Source: Methanobacterium sp964452085
Lineage (GTDB): Archaea > Methanobacteriota > Methanobacteria > Methanobacteriales > Methanobacteriaceae
Reading direction: 5' to 3'
Length of the DNA: 37,373 nt
Assembly: GCA_964452085.1 (NCBI GenBank)
Contig: CAYVKL010000017.1
Span: forward strand, 1-37,373
The position numbers and the translations under genes were made by a program. Shown one piece after another: positions 23,302 to 30,647 of this stretch. The notes below the pieces were generated by a model. That model did no database searches. It saw nothing but the letters and a program-made list of their open reading frames with translations, and was not told the DNA's origin. Position 1 is the first letter of the stretch; each line of letters begins with the position of its first letter.

Positions 23302-24354
23302 ATGGATCTTTACAAATTATCATTCAACAACATCCGGAGAAGAAAACTCAGAAGTGCTTTGACCATGTTAGGAATAATCATTGGTGCTGCAATGCTTATG
23401 GCACTCTTAGGAGTAACTGCGGGGTTAACCACTGCGATTAAAGATGAAACCAATGCTTACATGTATGATGTAGCAATTTCTCCTGCATCCAGCAGTGGAT
23501 CTTATTTAATGGACAGTCAAACAGCATCCCAAATAAGGAACAACTCTAATCTCTACGATTTCCGTGAGGTAACCCTATTTTCAGAGGATGTAAATGGAAA
23601 CAAACTATTTTTCGAGGGAGTCAATAACTGGAAGGATGCTAAAATAATAAAAGGTACGCAAGGAGTTGTAATTAACCAGGTGGCGGTTGAAAAGTTTGGT
23701 TATGGCTTAGGGAGTAAAATAACGGTTAAGAACCATGAATTAACTGTTAGCGGAATATCTAAAGAAGCACAGGCACCATATGTTTACATTAATCAGGATC
23801 TTGCTCGAGAGATGGCTGATGGTAAGTTAAGTGCCATCTACGCCCGTACCACTGGAGATCCTAAATTAACAGCTGATAATCTGGAAAGACAAATTAAGGG
23901 AGTTGCAGTAGACACGAAATCAGAAAAAGTTAGTGAAATTCAGGAAATGACTAATCAAGCCCTCCTCTTCATGGGAATCCTTGCCAGTGTAGCCCTCTTG
24001 GTGGGAATAATCAGTGTGATCAACACCATGCTAATCAGTGTCATGGAAAGAACCAAAGAGTTAGGAGTATTAAAGGCCATTGGCTTTACTAACTGGGAAA
24101 TAAAAGGAAGTATCCTTTTTGAATCGGGAATTTTAGGATTTTTAGGTGGATTAATAGGTGTAATTCTTGGACTATTGGGTATTATTGTAATTGCCAACCT
24201 ACTGAAACTCTCAGAATACATTCCTGGAATGATGCCCTTATGGTTGATCCTGGGAATTATCGCGGGGTCTACTTTGTTAAGTATACTTGCAGGATTGTAT
24301 CCTGCTATGAAAGCTTCAAAATTGGATGTGGTGGAGGCGTTGAGAAATGAATAA
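23302..24354 (+). CDS. MacB/FtsX-type ABC transporter permease A2
   Basis: A 350-residue permease, divergent from A1. The N-terminus MDLYKLSFNNIRRRKLRSAL and the TM helix at about 15-40 are followed by a shorter extracellular domain. The C-terminal FtsX helices contain SVMERTKELGVLKAIGFTNW. GGTGA lies 5 nt before the ATG at 23302; the in-frame GTG at 23293 belongs to that site. The stop overlaps the following ATPase by 8 bp (AATGAATAA type). Together with A1 it could form a heterodimeric transporter or two separate ones; the sequence does not decide. Confidence 0.93.
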   Translation: MDLYKLSFNNIRRRKLRSALTMLGIIIGAAMLMALLGVTAGLTTAIKDETNAYMYDVAISPASSSGSYLMDSQTASQIRNNSNLYDFREVTLFSEDVNGNKLFFEGVNNWKDAKIIKGTQGVVINQVAVEKFGYGLGSKITVKNHELTVSGISKEAQAPYVYINQDLAREMADGKLSAIYARTTGDPKLTADNLERQIKGVAVDTKSEKVSEIQEMTNQALLFMGILASVALLVGIISVINTMLISVMERTKELGVLKAIGFTNWEIKGSILFESGILGFLGGLIGVILGLLGIIVIANLLKLSEYIPGMMPLWLILGIIAGSTLLSILAGLYPAMKASKLDVVEALRNE

Positions 24355-25015
24355 TCAGGTACTTGAATTTAAAAATGTCTGGAAAACTTATCCCATGGGA
24401 GATGGACTCGTAAATGCTCTTTTTGGTTTAAATTTGACTCTGGATAAAGGTTGCTTTACTGCAGTCATGGGACCATCAGGATCTGGAAAATCAACCCTTC
24501 TACACATTGCAGGGATATTAGACACTCCCACTAGGGGATTGTTCAGGATAAATGGCAAGAAAACAGTTAAACTATCCGTGAAAGAACAGGCCCAACTAAG
24601 GAGAAATGAAATTGGATTTATCTTCCAGAGATTCAACCTCCTGAACCAGCTTTCTGCACTGGAAAACGTTATACTCCCCATGATGGGGGATGATTCTGAA
24701 AAAGCCATAGAAATTCTGGATAAAATGGGATTAAAAGATAAATACCATAAACGTCCCACACAGCTTTCAGGTGGAGAACAGCAGCGTGTGGCCATAGCCC
24801 GAGCTCTTGTCAATGATCCTTCCATAATACTTGCTGATGAGCCAACAGGAGAACTGGACACCGCAAATGCCAACTCCATCATGCAAGTTCTCCAGGATCT
24901 GAACCGGGAAGAAGGGGTGAGTATAGTGGTTGTAACCCATAACCCGGCATCAGCTAGTTTCGCAGATGATATTATCCAAATGAGTGATGGTAAAATTCTA
25001 AAAAACGGTTATTAA
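24347..25015 (+). CDS. MacB/LolD-type ABC transporter ATPase A2
   Basis: A 222-residue ATPase. GPSGSGKST is at about 42-50, and the signature LSGGEQQRVAIARALVNDPS, Walker B ILADEPTGELD and H-loop VTHN are present. It diverges from ATPase A1 (for example TYPMGDGLVNALFG near the A-loop, and EQAQLRR before the Q loop). GGAGG stands 11 nt before the ATG, in the end of permease A2. A T-run (25049-25056) marks a likely transcript end 34 bp after the stop. Confidence 0.95.
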   Translation: MNNQVLEFKNVWKTYPMGDGLVNALFGLNLTLDKGCFTAVMGPSGSGKSTLLHIAGILDTPTRGLFRINGKKTVKLSVKEQAQLRRNEIGFIFQRFNLLNQLSALENVILPMMGDDSEKAIEILDKMGLKDKYHKRPTQLSGGEQQRVAIARALVNDPSIILADEPTGELDTANANSIMQVLQDLNREEGVSIVVVTHNPASASFADDIIQMSDGKILKNGY

Positions 25016-25048
25016 TTAGTTGGGGCTGTTAATTCATTTATAACCATA

Positions 25049-25056
25049 TTTTTTTT
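25049..25056 (+). terminator. T-run terminator after ATPase A2
   Basis: Eight consecutive T residues, about 34 bp after the ATPase stop and in front of the 3-TM gene, match the oligo-T terminators of archaea. No hairpin is needed or seen. Confidence 0.45.
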
Positions 25057-25112
25057 AGCAACAAATCTAAAAAAAGGACATTCAAGAATAAGCATCTTTT
25101 GGGGACAAATAC

Positions 25113-25565
25113 ATGTTTTTGGATTTATTTTCCGGATTCAATCTATTTATTCTATTAGCCAGTGTAATAAACTGTGGCCTTTTATTGGCAATAATATATG
25201 TGAATATAGTTTTAAATAAAAATTTAAACCTTTTAGGATCAAATAAAAAGTCGAGAATTTTATTTTCAGATGTGAAATTAGACTTATTAGATTTAGATGA
25301 GGATTTGACAAGTTCAGGCTCGAATAGGAACTCAAAACTCAATAGGGTCATGTTATTATTTGCTATTCTTTTTTTGGTTCAAAATCTCTTTTTTGCTTTT
25401 TATTTCTTATTTAATACCTCAAAAAGCAGCCCACTGGCTCCTATGATGTTTTCATGTTTTGAATGTGTAATATTCGCAATAATTTTAAAATTATCAATAA
25501 GTGGATTACATCACAGATCTTATATTTCAAGTTTTGATACAAAAAAATTGAAGCAACTTAAATAA
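25113..25565 (+). CDS. Divergent small 3-TM membrane protein (module A)
   Basis: A 150-residue protein with hydrophobic helices at about residues 7-33, 78-102 and 107-128. The first helix is followed by a 45-residue polar loop rich in S, L, D and K. It seems to be a longer relative of the 3-TM proteins at 26596 and 29045: helix 2 LLFAILFLVQNLFFAFYFLF matches LLYFSTFLLFQNILSTIFLA, and helix 3 CVIFAIILKLS matches IVQLIALSILFKIT. ATG with GGGGAC 6-11 nt upstream. This makes a 3-TM gene part of both transporter modules. The function is unknown. Confidence 0.65.
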   Translation: MFLDLFSGFNLFILLASVINCGLLLAIIYVNIVLNKNLNLLGSNKKSRILFSDVKLDLLDLDEDLTSSGSNRNSKLNRVMLLFAILFLVQNLFFAFYFLFNTSKSSPLAPMMFSCFECVIFAIILKLSISGLHHRSYISSFDTKKLKQLK

Positions 25566-25611
25566 CTATATTCAATTATAGGTTGATTATTAAACTATCA
25601 TGGGATTTAAA

Positions 25612-26169
25612 ATGATTGAACTTAGAGCGTCCAAAATCAATGATAGAAAAAAGGCATATGAGTGGCTATATTTCTCTGACTTTTCTGATTTTCTAAACCA
25701 GTTAGAAGGATACAACGAGGACACTATACCTTCCTATGAGGATTTTAAATCTGATTATGAAGATTACTATTTTACAGGCTCCCAAGAAGATAAAGGGCGC
25801 TGTTACATTATAGTTTGCAAAAGTAAGGAGGTAACTGAAGATATAGGGATCATATCCTACACTTCCTTTCACCTTCTTGATAAAATCACTGAATTTGACA
25901 TATGGCTTAAAGGACTCAGATTCACAGGCCATGGTTATGGAACAAAAGCTATTTTAAGACTTTCAAGTATGGTTAAAGACAGAGGTTATGAAAAAGTCAT
26001 CATGCGCCCTTCAAAACACAATAAAAAGGCCATTAATTCTTATAAAAAAGCAGGCTTCTATGAAAAAGAATTTAAACCCGTTGATTATTATATTGAAGAC
26101 TATATAAGTGAATTTGCTGAGGGAGATTATGGATCTGGAGGGGATGTTTTTATGGAGCTAAATCTCTAA
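25612..26169 (+). CDS. GNAT family N-acetyltransferase (RimJ-like)
   Basis: A 185-residue acetyltransferase. The frame also has an ATG at 25600, but MIELRASKINDRKKAYEWLY is a better family start. GLRFTGHGYGTKAILRLSSM carries the acetyl-CoA pyrophosphate loop (G-x-G-x-G/A type), and RPSKHNKKAINSYKKAGFYEKE is the late GNAT motif. The middle is unusually acidic (SDYEDYY, EFAEGDYGSGG). The substrate is unknown. It lies at the end of module A, like the GNAT at 29550 after module B. Confidence 0.85.
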   Translation: MIELRASKINDRKKAYEWLYFSDFSDFLNQLEGYNEDTIPSYEDFKSDYEDYYFTGSQEDKGRCYIIVCKSKEVTEDIGIISYTSFHLLDKITEFDIWLKGLRFTGHGYGTKAILRLSSMVKDRGYEKVIMRPSKHNKKAINSYKKAGFYEKEFKPVDYYIEDYISEFAEGDYGSGGDVFMELNL

Positions 26170-26275
26170 TTACACTTGAATGTTGAATTGATCTATTAAT
26201 ATCGAATGTTATTTTAATAACTGAAATCATACTCATTGCATTAATTGTTTTAAATCTATCTGAATGAGTGATCCA

Positions 26276-26554
26276 ATGAGAAAGCTGCTTTGGTGGTTAA
26301 TAGCGGGCTCGACAGGAGGGCCTAATCGTGCTCGTATAATCATGGCACTGCACCAAAGGCCTTACAATGCTAACCAGCTTTCGGAAGCTTTGGATTTGAA
26401 CTATAAGACCATCAGACACCATATTAAAGTTTTAGAAGAGAATAACGTTGTCACATCTCCAAGTAAGCATAAATATGGTGAAATGTACTTTCTCACAGAT
26501 AAAATGGAAGCAAATTACGAAACATTTCAAGAAATTTGGAAAGAATTAAAATAA
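26276..26554 (+). CDS. Winged-helix (ArsR-like) DNA-binding protein, module B
   Basis: A 92-residue paralogue of the module A regulator at 20500. MRKLLWWLIAGSTGG, ARIIMALHQRPYNANQLSEAL and LNYKTIRHHIKVLEENNVV define the DNA-binding fold, with GEMYFLTDKMEANYETFQEIW as the terminal helix. An in-frame ATG at 26264 exists, but the ATG at 26276 matches the paralogue start and has GTGATC 4 nt upstream. A TATA-like TTTTAAATC lies about 25 nt upstream. It is followed 41 bp later by a 3-TM gene. Role: dedicated regulator, inferred. Confidence 0.85.
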   Translation: MRKLLWWLIAGSTGGPNRARIIMALHQRPYNANQLSEALDLNYKTIRHHIKVLEENNVVTSPSKHKYGEMYFLTDKMEANYETFQEIWKELK

Positions 26555-26595
26555 ATTAAACAAAATCTAAAATTGGGGTATTAAGAGGTAATAAG

Positions 26596-26928
26596 ATGGT
26601 ACTAGCAGAATACGGTCAGTTTAGTGGTGTGATAATCTTTGTAGCAGTTGCAATTGGAATTTTTAATGTTTGCCTGCTATTGGGATTAATATACCTTTAC
26701 TGGGGAACTTACCGTCAAGTCAAATCCAAATTTACCATCGGGTTATTGTATTTTTCAACTTTCCTCTTATTCCAGAACATTTTATCCACCATATTCTTGG
26801 CACTACCTTTATTTGCGGAACTTGAGGTTCACGGTCCGGAGATAGGTGGTCCAAGATTGCCATTGTTTTTAATTAATATTGTCCAGTTGATAGCGTTATC
26901 CATACTTTTTAAAATAACCCGTGAATGA
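26596..26928 (+). CDS. Small 3-TM membrane protein (module B, first copy)
   Basis: A 110-residue protein with helices at about 10-33, 48-70 and 85-105. The helix-2 stretch LLYFSTFLLFQNILSTIFLA and the ending PLFLINIVQLIALSILFKIT are nearly identical in the protein at 29045-29368. The short loop after helix 1 (YWGTYRQVKSKFT) is basic, so it is probably inside the cell. ATG with AGAGGT upstream. It sits between the wHTH gene and the permease. No known family is recognised with certainty. It may sense membrane state for the wHTH regulator or be a small transporter subunit. Confidence 0.8.
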   Translation: MVLAEYGQFSGVIIFVAVAIGIFNVCLLLGLIYLYWGTYRQVKSKFTIGLLYFSTFLLFQNILSTIFLALPLFAELEVHGPEIGGPRLPLFLINIVQLIALSILFKITRE

Positions 26929-26955
26929 ATTGATTATCAGATCATTGGAAGGCTG

Positions 26956-27025
26956 AATTTGTGCATAATTTGTGCATGATTTTTGCCTCTTTAATGCTTC
27001 AATTCGGCATAAACATTTAATAATA
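26956..27025 (+). promoter_or_regulatory. Promoter of permease B with an 11-bp tandem repeat
   Basis: AATTTGTGCAT occurs twice with no gap (26956-26966 and 26967-26977). A TATA box TTTAATAATA lies at 27016-27025, about 25 nt before the permease ATG, which lacks a ribosome binding site; the mRNA is probably leaderless. The repeat sits 39 bp upstream of the TATA box and is a candidate regulator site. Confidence 0.55.
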
Positions 27026-27044
27026 TTCTTAAATAAAGAAAACC

Positions 27045-28235
27045 ATGTCATACTTAAAGCTAATCCTAAAAAATCCCTTTAGGAATAAAACGAGAGGTTT
27101 ACTTGCAATTGTGGGAATTGCAATAGGAATCATGGTCATCGTGGCCCTGGGTATGGTTACGGGTGGTCTTAAAGCGTCAACTACCAGTACCCTAAATGCA
27201 GGTGCTGCGGAAATAAATGTAATGCAAACAGGTTCAAGTAGCATTGGATCTGGCAGGATAAATGAAAGCAGAGTGGTAGATTTACAGAATATATCCGGAG
27301 TTAAAGAAACTGCCGGTGTATTAAAGGCAACTAACACTTCCGCCAGCGGATCATCAGTTGGCACTAGTTCGACAGCAGCATCTGGAACCAGCCAGGGTAT
27401 GGGTTCTGGAGGTCCAACCAGCATGGGTGGGCTTTCTATCACAGGCATGGATCCTGGCAAACTAAGTCTGGCGGGAATAGAAAATGTTAATGGTGCTTTA
27501 TATGCCAATGGAAGTACAAATGAGGTCATAATAGGTAAAACTGCCTCCACAAATCTAGAAAAAAATGTTGGAGATACTCTAAACCTTTTTGGAAATGAAT
27601 TCACCATAACTGGAATATTTGAGACTGGTAGTTTCATTACTGATGCTGGAGTTTTCATGTCCCTATCTGCTTTACAGAACATAACCAGTAACAACGGAAC
27701 TGTCAGTACCATAGCTGTAAAAATCAATGATAATTCCAATTCAACTGAAGTAAGCAAATCAATTGAAACAACTTATCCCAACGAGTTATCCACAACTACT
27801 GCAGCTGCCATGGAAGGCAGAATGAATAACGCCCTAAGTACCATAGACACAGCTAACTGGGCCATATCTCTCTTGGCCATAATAATAGGTGGGGTGGGAG
27901 TTGTGAACACGATGGTAATGTCTGTATTTGAAAGAACCCGTGAAATAGGAGTTCTAAAAGCTGTTGGATGGAAAGAAAGAAGAATACTAGGAATGATCCT
28001 GGGTGAGTCCGTGGTATTAACCCTAATTGCCGCAGTAGTTGGAACCATATTGGCGGTAATTGGAGTGGTTGCCCTTTTATCAGTTTACTTTGGAGGAACT
28101 ATAGAACCATCCTTTGCACCGGACATATTCCTCAGGGCTTTTGTAGTAGCATTTGCAGTAGGAATAATAGGAGGATTGTACCCTGCCTACCGTGCATCTA
28201 GACTATCACCAACGGAGGCGTTACGTTATGAATAA
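27045..28235 (+). CDS. MacB/FtsX-type ABC transporter permease B
   Basis: A 396-residue permease closely related to A1. MSYLKLILKNPFRNKTRGLL and the first TM helix precede the extracellular domain. SVFERTREIGVLKAVGWKER and three C-terminal helices form the FtsX part. Unlike A1, it has a Ser/Gly/Thr-rich insertion of about 35 residues near positions 95-130 (SGSSVGTSSTAASGTSQGMG and on), which looks flexible. No ribosome binding site precedes the ATG; a TATA box 25 nt upstream suggests a leaderless transcript. Its stop overlaps a 22-codon ORF that replaces the usual ATPase start. Confidence 0.93.
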   Translation: MSYLKLILKNPFRNKTRGLLAIVGIAIGIMVIVALGMVTGGLKASTTSTLNAGAAEINVMQTGSSSIGSGRINESRVVDLQNISGVKETAGVLKATNTSASGSSVGTSSTAASGTSQGMGSGGPTSMGGLSITGMDPGKLSLAGIENVNGALYANGSTNEVIIGKTASTNLEKNVGDTLNLFGNEFTITGIFETGSFITDAGVFMSLSALQNITSNNGTVSTIAVKINDNSNSTEVSKSIETTYPNELSTTTAAAMEGRMNNALSTIDTANWAISLLAIIIGGVGVVNTMVMSVFERTREIGVLKAVGWKERRILGMILGESVVLTLIAAVVGTILAVIGVVALLSVYFGGTIEPSFAPDIFLRAFVVAFAVGIIGGLYPAYRASRLSPTEALRYE

Positions 28236-28296
28236 CTCGATTTCTTGGATTAAAAATAAGGATAATCCAATAGAGGAGGATGAGATATATGAGTAA
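28228..28296 (+). CDS. 22-codon coupling ORF between permease B and its ATPase
   Basis: An ATG at 28228 overlaps the permease stop (TATGAATAA) exactly as the ATPase starts do in module A, and has the same GGAGGCG site. Here it opens a 22-residue peptide starting MNNS and ending EIYE, out of frame with the ATPase. Its TAA (28294-28296) lies just inside the ATPase start at 28289. It may be a relic of the former ATPase N-terminus that now couples translation. Confidence 0.5.
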   Translation: MNNSISWIKNKDNPIEEDEIYE

Positions 28297-28960
28297 CCGA
28301 GAAAACATCATTGAAATTCATAACCTTAAAAAAAGCTATGATAATGGAAAAATAAAAGCCCTAAATGGTCTGGATTTAGAAGTAAAAAAAGGAGATTTCC
28401 TGTCAATTATGGGACCATCCGGTTCAGGAAAATCTACCCTTTTAAACATGATTGGGGCTCTGGACGTTGCTGATGAAGGAACCATTAAAGTTGCAGGTAT
28501 TGATCTTAAAAAAAACCAAAATCTTAGCGAGTTTAGGTCAAAGGAGATAGGATTTGTTTTTCAGATGCACAATCTAATACCCAACCTCACGGTCTTGGAA
28601 AATGTGGAGATACCCATGTATGAATCCAATATGTCCACCAGTCAGATGAAAGATAGGGCACTGGAACTATTAAACTCTGTGAATCTCCAGGATAAAAAGG
28701 ACCAGATCCCTACCAAACTCTCAGGAGGGGAACGGCAAAGGGTAGCTATTGCCCGAGCACTGGTAAACCATCCATCTATAATTCTGGCAGACGAACCCAC
28801 TGGTTCTTTAGACTCAAAAACAGGGGATAAGATCCTGAAACTGATGCGTGATTTACATGAAAAGGAAAATGTCACGCTGGTAATGGTAACTCACGAACCA
28901 TATGTGGGTAACATGGCAGATAGGATCATAAATGTACTTGATGGGAAAATACAGAATTAA
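28289..28960 (+). CDS. MacB/LolD-type ABC transporter ATPase B
   Basis: A 223-residue ATPase. Walker A GPSGSGKST is at about 42-50. The Q loop FVFQMHNL, signature LSGGERQRVAIARALVNHPS, Walker B ILADEPTGSLD and H-loop VTHE are present. It is close to ATPase A1. The start at 28289 has GGAGG 9-10 nt upstream; the in-frame ATG at 28280 is too close to that site. The preceding 22-codon ORF ends inside its first codons, so translational coupling is likely. Confidence 0.94.
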   Translation: MSNRENIIEIHNLKKSYDNGKIKALNGLDLEVKKGDFLSIMGPSGSGKSTLLNMIGALDVADEGTIKVAGIDLKKNQNLSEFRSKEIGFVFQMHNLIPNLTVLENVEIPMYESNMSTSQMKDRALELLNSVNLQDKKDQIPTKLSGGERQRVAIARALVNHPSIILADEPTGSLDSKTGDKILKLMRDLHEKENVTLVMVTHEPYVGNMADRIINVLDGKIQN

Positions 28961-28979
28961 ATAATGGAAATTGGATAAA

Positions 28980-29012
28980 GGTGAATTTAATCATTTTAAA
29001 CTTAAATTCACC
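28980..29012. promoter_or_regulatory. Perfect 11-bp inverted repeat before the second module B 3-TM gene
   Basis: GGTGAATTTAA (28980-28990) and TTAAATTCACC (29002-29012) are perfect complements around an 11-nt spacer. The repeat begins 19 bp after the ATPase stop and ends 6 bp before a TATA-like TTTATTAAA (about 29018). It can be an operator for the next gene or a hairpin ending the ATPase transcript. GGTGAATTT recurs in the repeats at 21060. Confidence 0.55.
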
Positions 29013-29044
29013 ACATCTTTTATTAAAAAACTTGAATTGATACA

Positions 29045-29368
29045 ATGATAATTGGAGAAATAGGTTTGGGACTGATTTTAGTGGCAGTTGCCGTAGGCAT
29101 TGCCAATGTCTTACTGCTCTTATTTTTAATCAAAGCATACTGGAAAACCTATAAAGAAGTAAAATCAGGATTCACCATAGGTTTATTATATTTTTCAACT
29201 TTTCTTTTACTGCAGAATATAGTATCAACCGCATTTCTCGCATTACCTTTAGTAATTCCATTTGATTTTGTTGTTTCGGAATTGCATAGTCCCCGACTAC
29301 CTTTGTTTTTAATTAATGTGGTGCAATTGGTTGCACTTTCTATTCTCTTTAAGATAACACGCGAATAA
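29045..29368 (+). CDS. Small 3-TM membrane protein (module B, second copy)
   Basis: A 107-residue protein very similar to the one at 26596: helices at about 7-30, 45-68 and 84-104, sharing TIGLLYFSTFLLLQN and the end PRLPLFLIN followed by VVQLVALSILFKITRE. The loop between helices 2 and 3 is different. No ribosome binding site precedes the ATG, and TTTATTAAA about 24 nt upstream suggests a leaderless mRNA, so it has its own promoter under the palindrome at 28980-29012. Function unknown, but it is repeatedly tied to the MacB-type transporters. Confidence 0.8.
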   Translation: MIIGEIGLGLILVAVAVGIANVLLLLFLIKAYWKTYKEVKSGFTIGLLYFSTFLLLQNIVSTAFLALPLVIPFDFVVSELHSPRLPLFLINVVQLVALSILFKITRE

Positions 29369-29370
29369 TG

Positions 29371-29394
29371 GATTTAAAGATTTTTTTTTAAATC
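29371..29394 (+). terminator. Hairpin/T-run terminator after the 3-TM gene
   Basis: GATTTAAA (29371-29378) and TTTAAATC (29387-29394) pair around a loop, and nine T residues (29381-29389) lie inside. It closes module B. The next gene starts 156 bp later. Confidence 0.5.
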
Positions 29395-29549
29395 TAAGAC
29401 CAGCATATAAACAAAAATCCATTAATTAATTAAAATAATCATCAATTTTAATCTGCTTCTAGGCATTTGACTTTCTTATTAGTAACAAAACAGGTTATAG
29501 TGTTCAAGAGGTAATATTATAATATTTAAGTCTAATGAGATGATAATCC

Positions 29550-29972
29550 ATGGAAATTAAATATAAAAAGATCAAGGATTTTCAAGAAAAAGAACTGCAA
29601 GAACTTTTCCTATCGGTTAAATGGGACTCTGGAAACTATCCTGAAGAACTAAAAAAAGCTATAAATAATTCTCACGCAGTATACTCTGCATGGGCCAGTG
29701 ATGATGAGAATGGCAATGAAAAATTGGTGGGATTAATAAATTCTTTATCAGATGGGGTTATGACAGTTTATTTCCATTATTTGTTGGTAATGCCAGAATA
29801 TCAGAGAAGAGGGATTGGTAAAAAACTGGTTAATTTAATGCTTGAAGAATACAAAGACATTGCACGTAAAGCAGTTATTGCATATAATAGTCAAGTTGAA
29901 TTTTACAAAATATGCGGTTTCGAGTGTGGAGAAGATAAAAGCCCCATGTTTGTAACATATCTCAAGACATAA
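29550..29972 (+). CDS. GNAT family N-acetyltransferase
   Basis: A 140-residue acetyltransferase. YLLVMPEYQRRGIGKKLVNLML contains the acetyl-CoA binding Q/R-x-x-G-x-G/A motif, and VIAYNSQVEFYKICGFECGED is the late motif. The first third (FQEKELQELFLSVKWDSGNY) matches the arylalkylamine-type small GNATs often annotated as general acetyltransferases. The ATG has only a weak ribosome binding site. A triple AAGACATAATA repeat surrounds its stop. It belongs to a different GNAT subgroup from the one at 25612. The substrate is unknown. Confidence 0.88.
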   Translation: MEIKYKKIKDFQEKELQELFLSVKWDSGNYPEELKKAINNSHAVYSAWASDDENGNEKLVGLINSLSDGVMTVYFHYLLVMPEYQRRGIGKKLVNLMLEEYKDIARKAVIAYNSQVEFYKICGFECGEDKSPMFVTYLKT

Positions 29973-30006
29973 TATAGATTAAGACATAATATTTTAAGAC
30001 ATAATA
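29964..30006. repeat. Triple short repeat around the GNAT stop codon
   Basis: AAGACATAATA starts at 29964, 29981 and 29996. The first copy contains the last codons and stop of the GNAT gene; the others fill the 44 bp up to the ribosome binding site of the next gene. Replication slippage at a gene end is the simplest explanation. Confidence 0.7.
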
Positions 30007-30016
30007 GGGGGATATT

Positions 30017-30631
30017 ATGGAAATTTCAGTTATAATGGCCCACCCTTACTCGGAAAGCTTCAACCAAGCTATTTACAGGACTGTTCTGGATACTCTAAAG
30101 GAGAATGATCATCGGGTTAATGCCCACAATTTATATGGGGAAGGATTCAAACCCCTGCTGGAGGGTTCAGAACTATTAACTGGAGAAACATCCGATCCAT
30201 TGGTATTAAAACACCGCCAGGAGATAAAAAAAGCCGAAGGTATTGTTATAATTCATCCTAACTGGTGGGGTCAGCCTCCTGCAATTTTAAAGGGATGGAT
30301 GGACCGGGTTCTCCGTTCAAGTGTTGCCTATGAGTTTGAAGAAGGGGATGATGGTTCAGGTGTACCTGAAGGCTTACTGGTAGCAAATGCAGCCATTGTA
30401 TTCAACACCTCCAACACTCCTGCAGAAAGAGAAATGAGGGTATTCGGTGACCCTTTGGAGAGGCTCTGGCGGGATTGTGTTTTTGACTTCTGCGGAGTAA
30501 ATAATTTCTACCGAAAAATGTTCCGGGTGATGGCCAGCAGCACCTTAGATGAACGTTCAGAATGGTTGAAAGAAGTAAAAGTAACTATTAACAGTTATTT
30601 TCCTAAAAAGATTCCTAATGAAGATTTCTAA
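30017..30631 (+). CDS. NAD(P)H dehydrogenase (quinone), flavodoxin-2 family
   Basis: A 204-residue flavoprotein. It starts MEISVIMAHPYSESFNQAI, the phosphate-binding loop of the NQO/MdaB/KefF family. GIVIIHPNWWGQPPAILKGW continues to MDRVL, the strongly conserved flavin-contact motif. The loop FNTSNTPAERE supports FAD or FMN binding. The likely reaction is two-electron reduction of quinones with NAD(P)H, protecting from oxidative stress. GGGGGAT lies 5-7 nt before the ATG. The next gene follows after 16 bp from its TTG start, so both are probably one transcript. Confidence 0.88.
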   Translation: MEISVIMAHPYSESFNQAIYRTVLDTLKENDHRVNAHNLYGEGFKPLLEGSELLTGETSDPLVLKHRQEIKKAEGIVIIHPNWWGQPPAILKGWMDRVLRSSVAYEFEEGDDGSGVPEGLLVANAAIVFNTSNTPAEREMRVFGDPLERLWRDCVFDFCGVNNFYRKMFRVMASSTLDERSEWLKEVKVTINSYFPKKIPNEDF

Positions 30632-30647
30632 AGAGGGGGTTCATACA

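Noticed and set aside
27029..27757. Long minus-strand ORF of 242 codons
   Set aside because: It is antisense to permease B; its composition (Pro, Val, Leu, Ser) reflects the complementary codons and no motif is seen.
29964..30006. CRISPR-like short repeats
   Set aside because: Only three 11-bp units with 4-6 bp between them, and they overlap a stop codon; no cas genes in the window.
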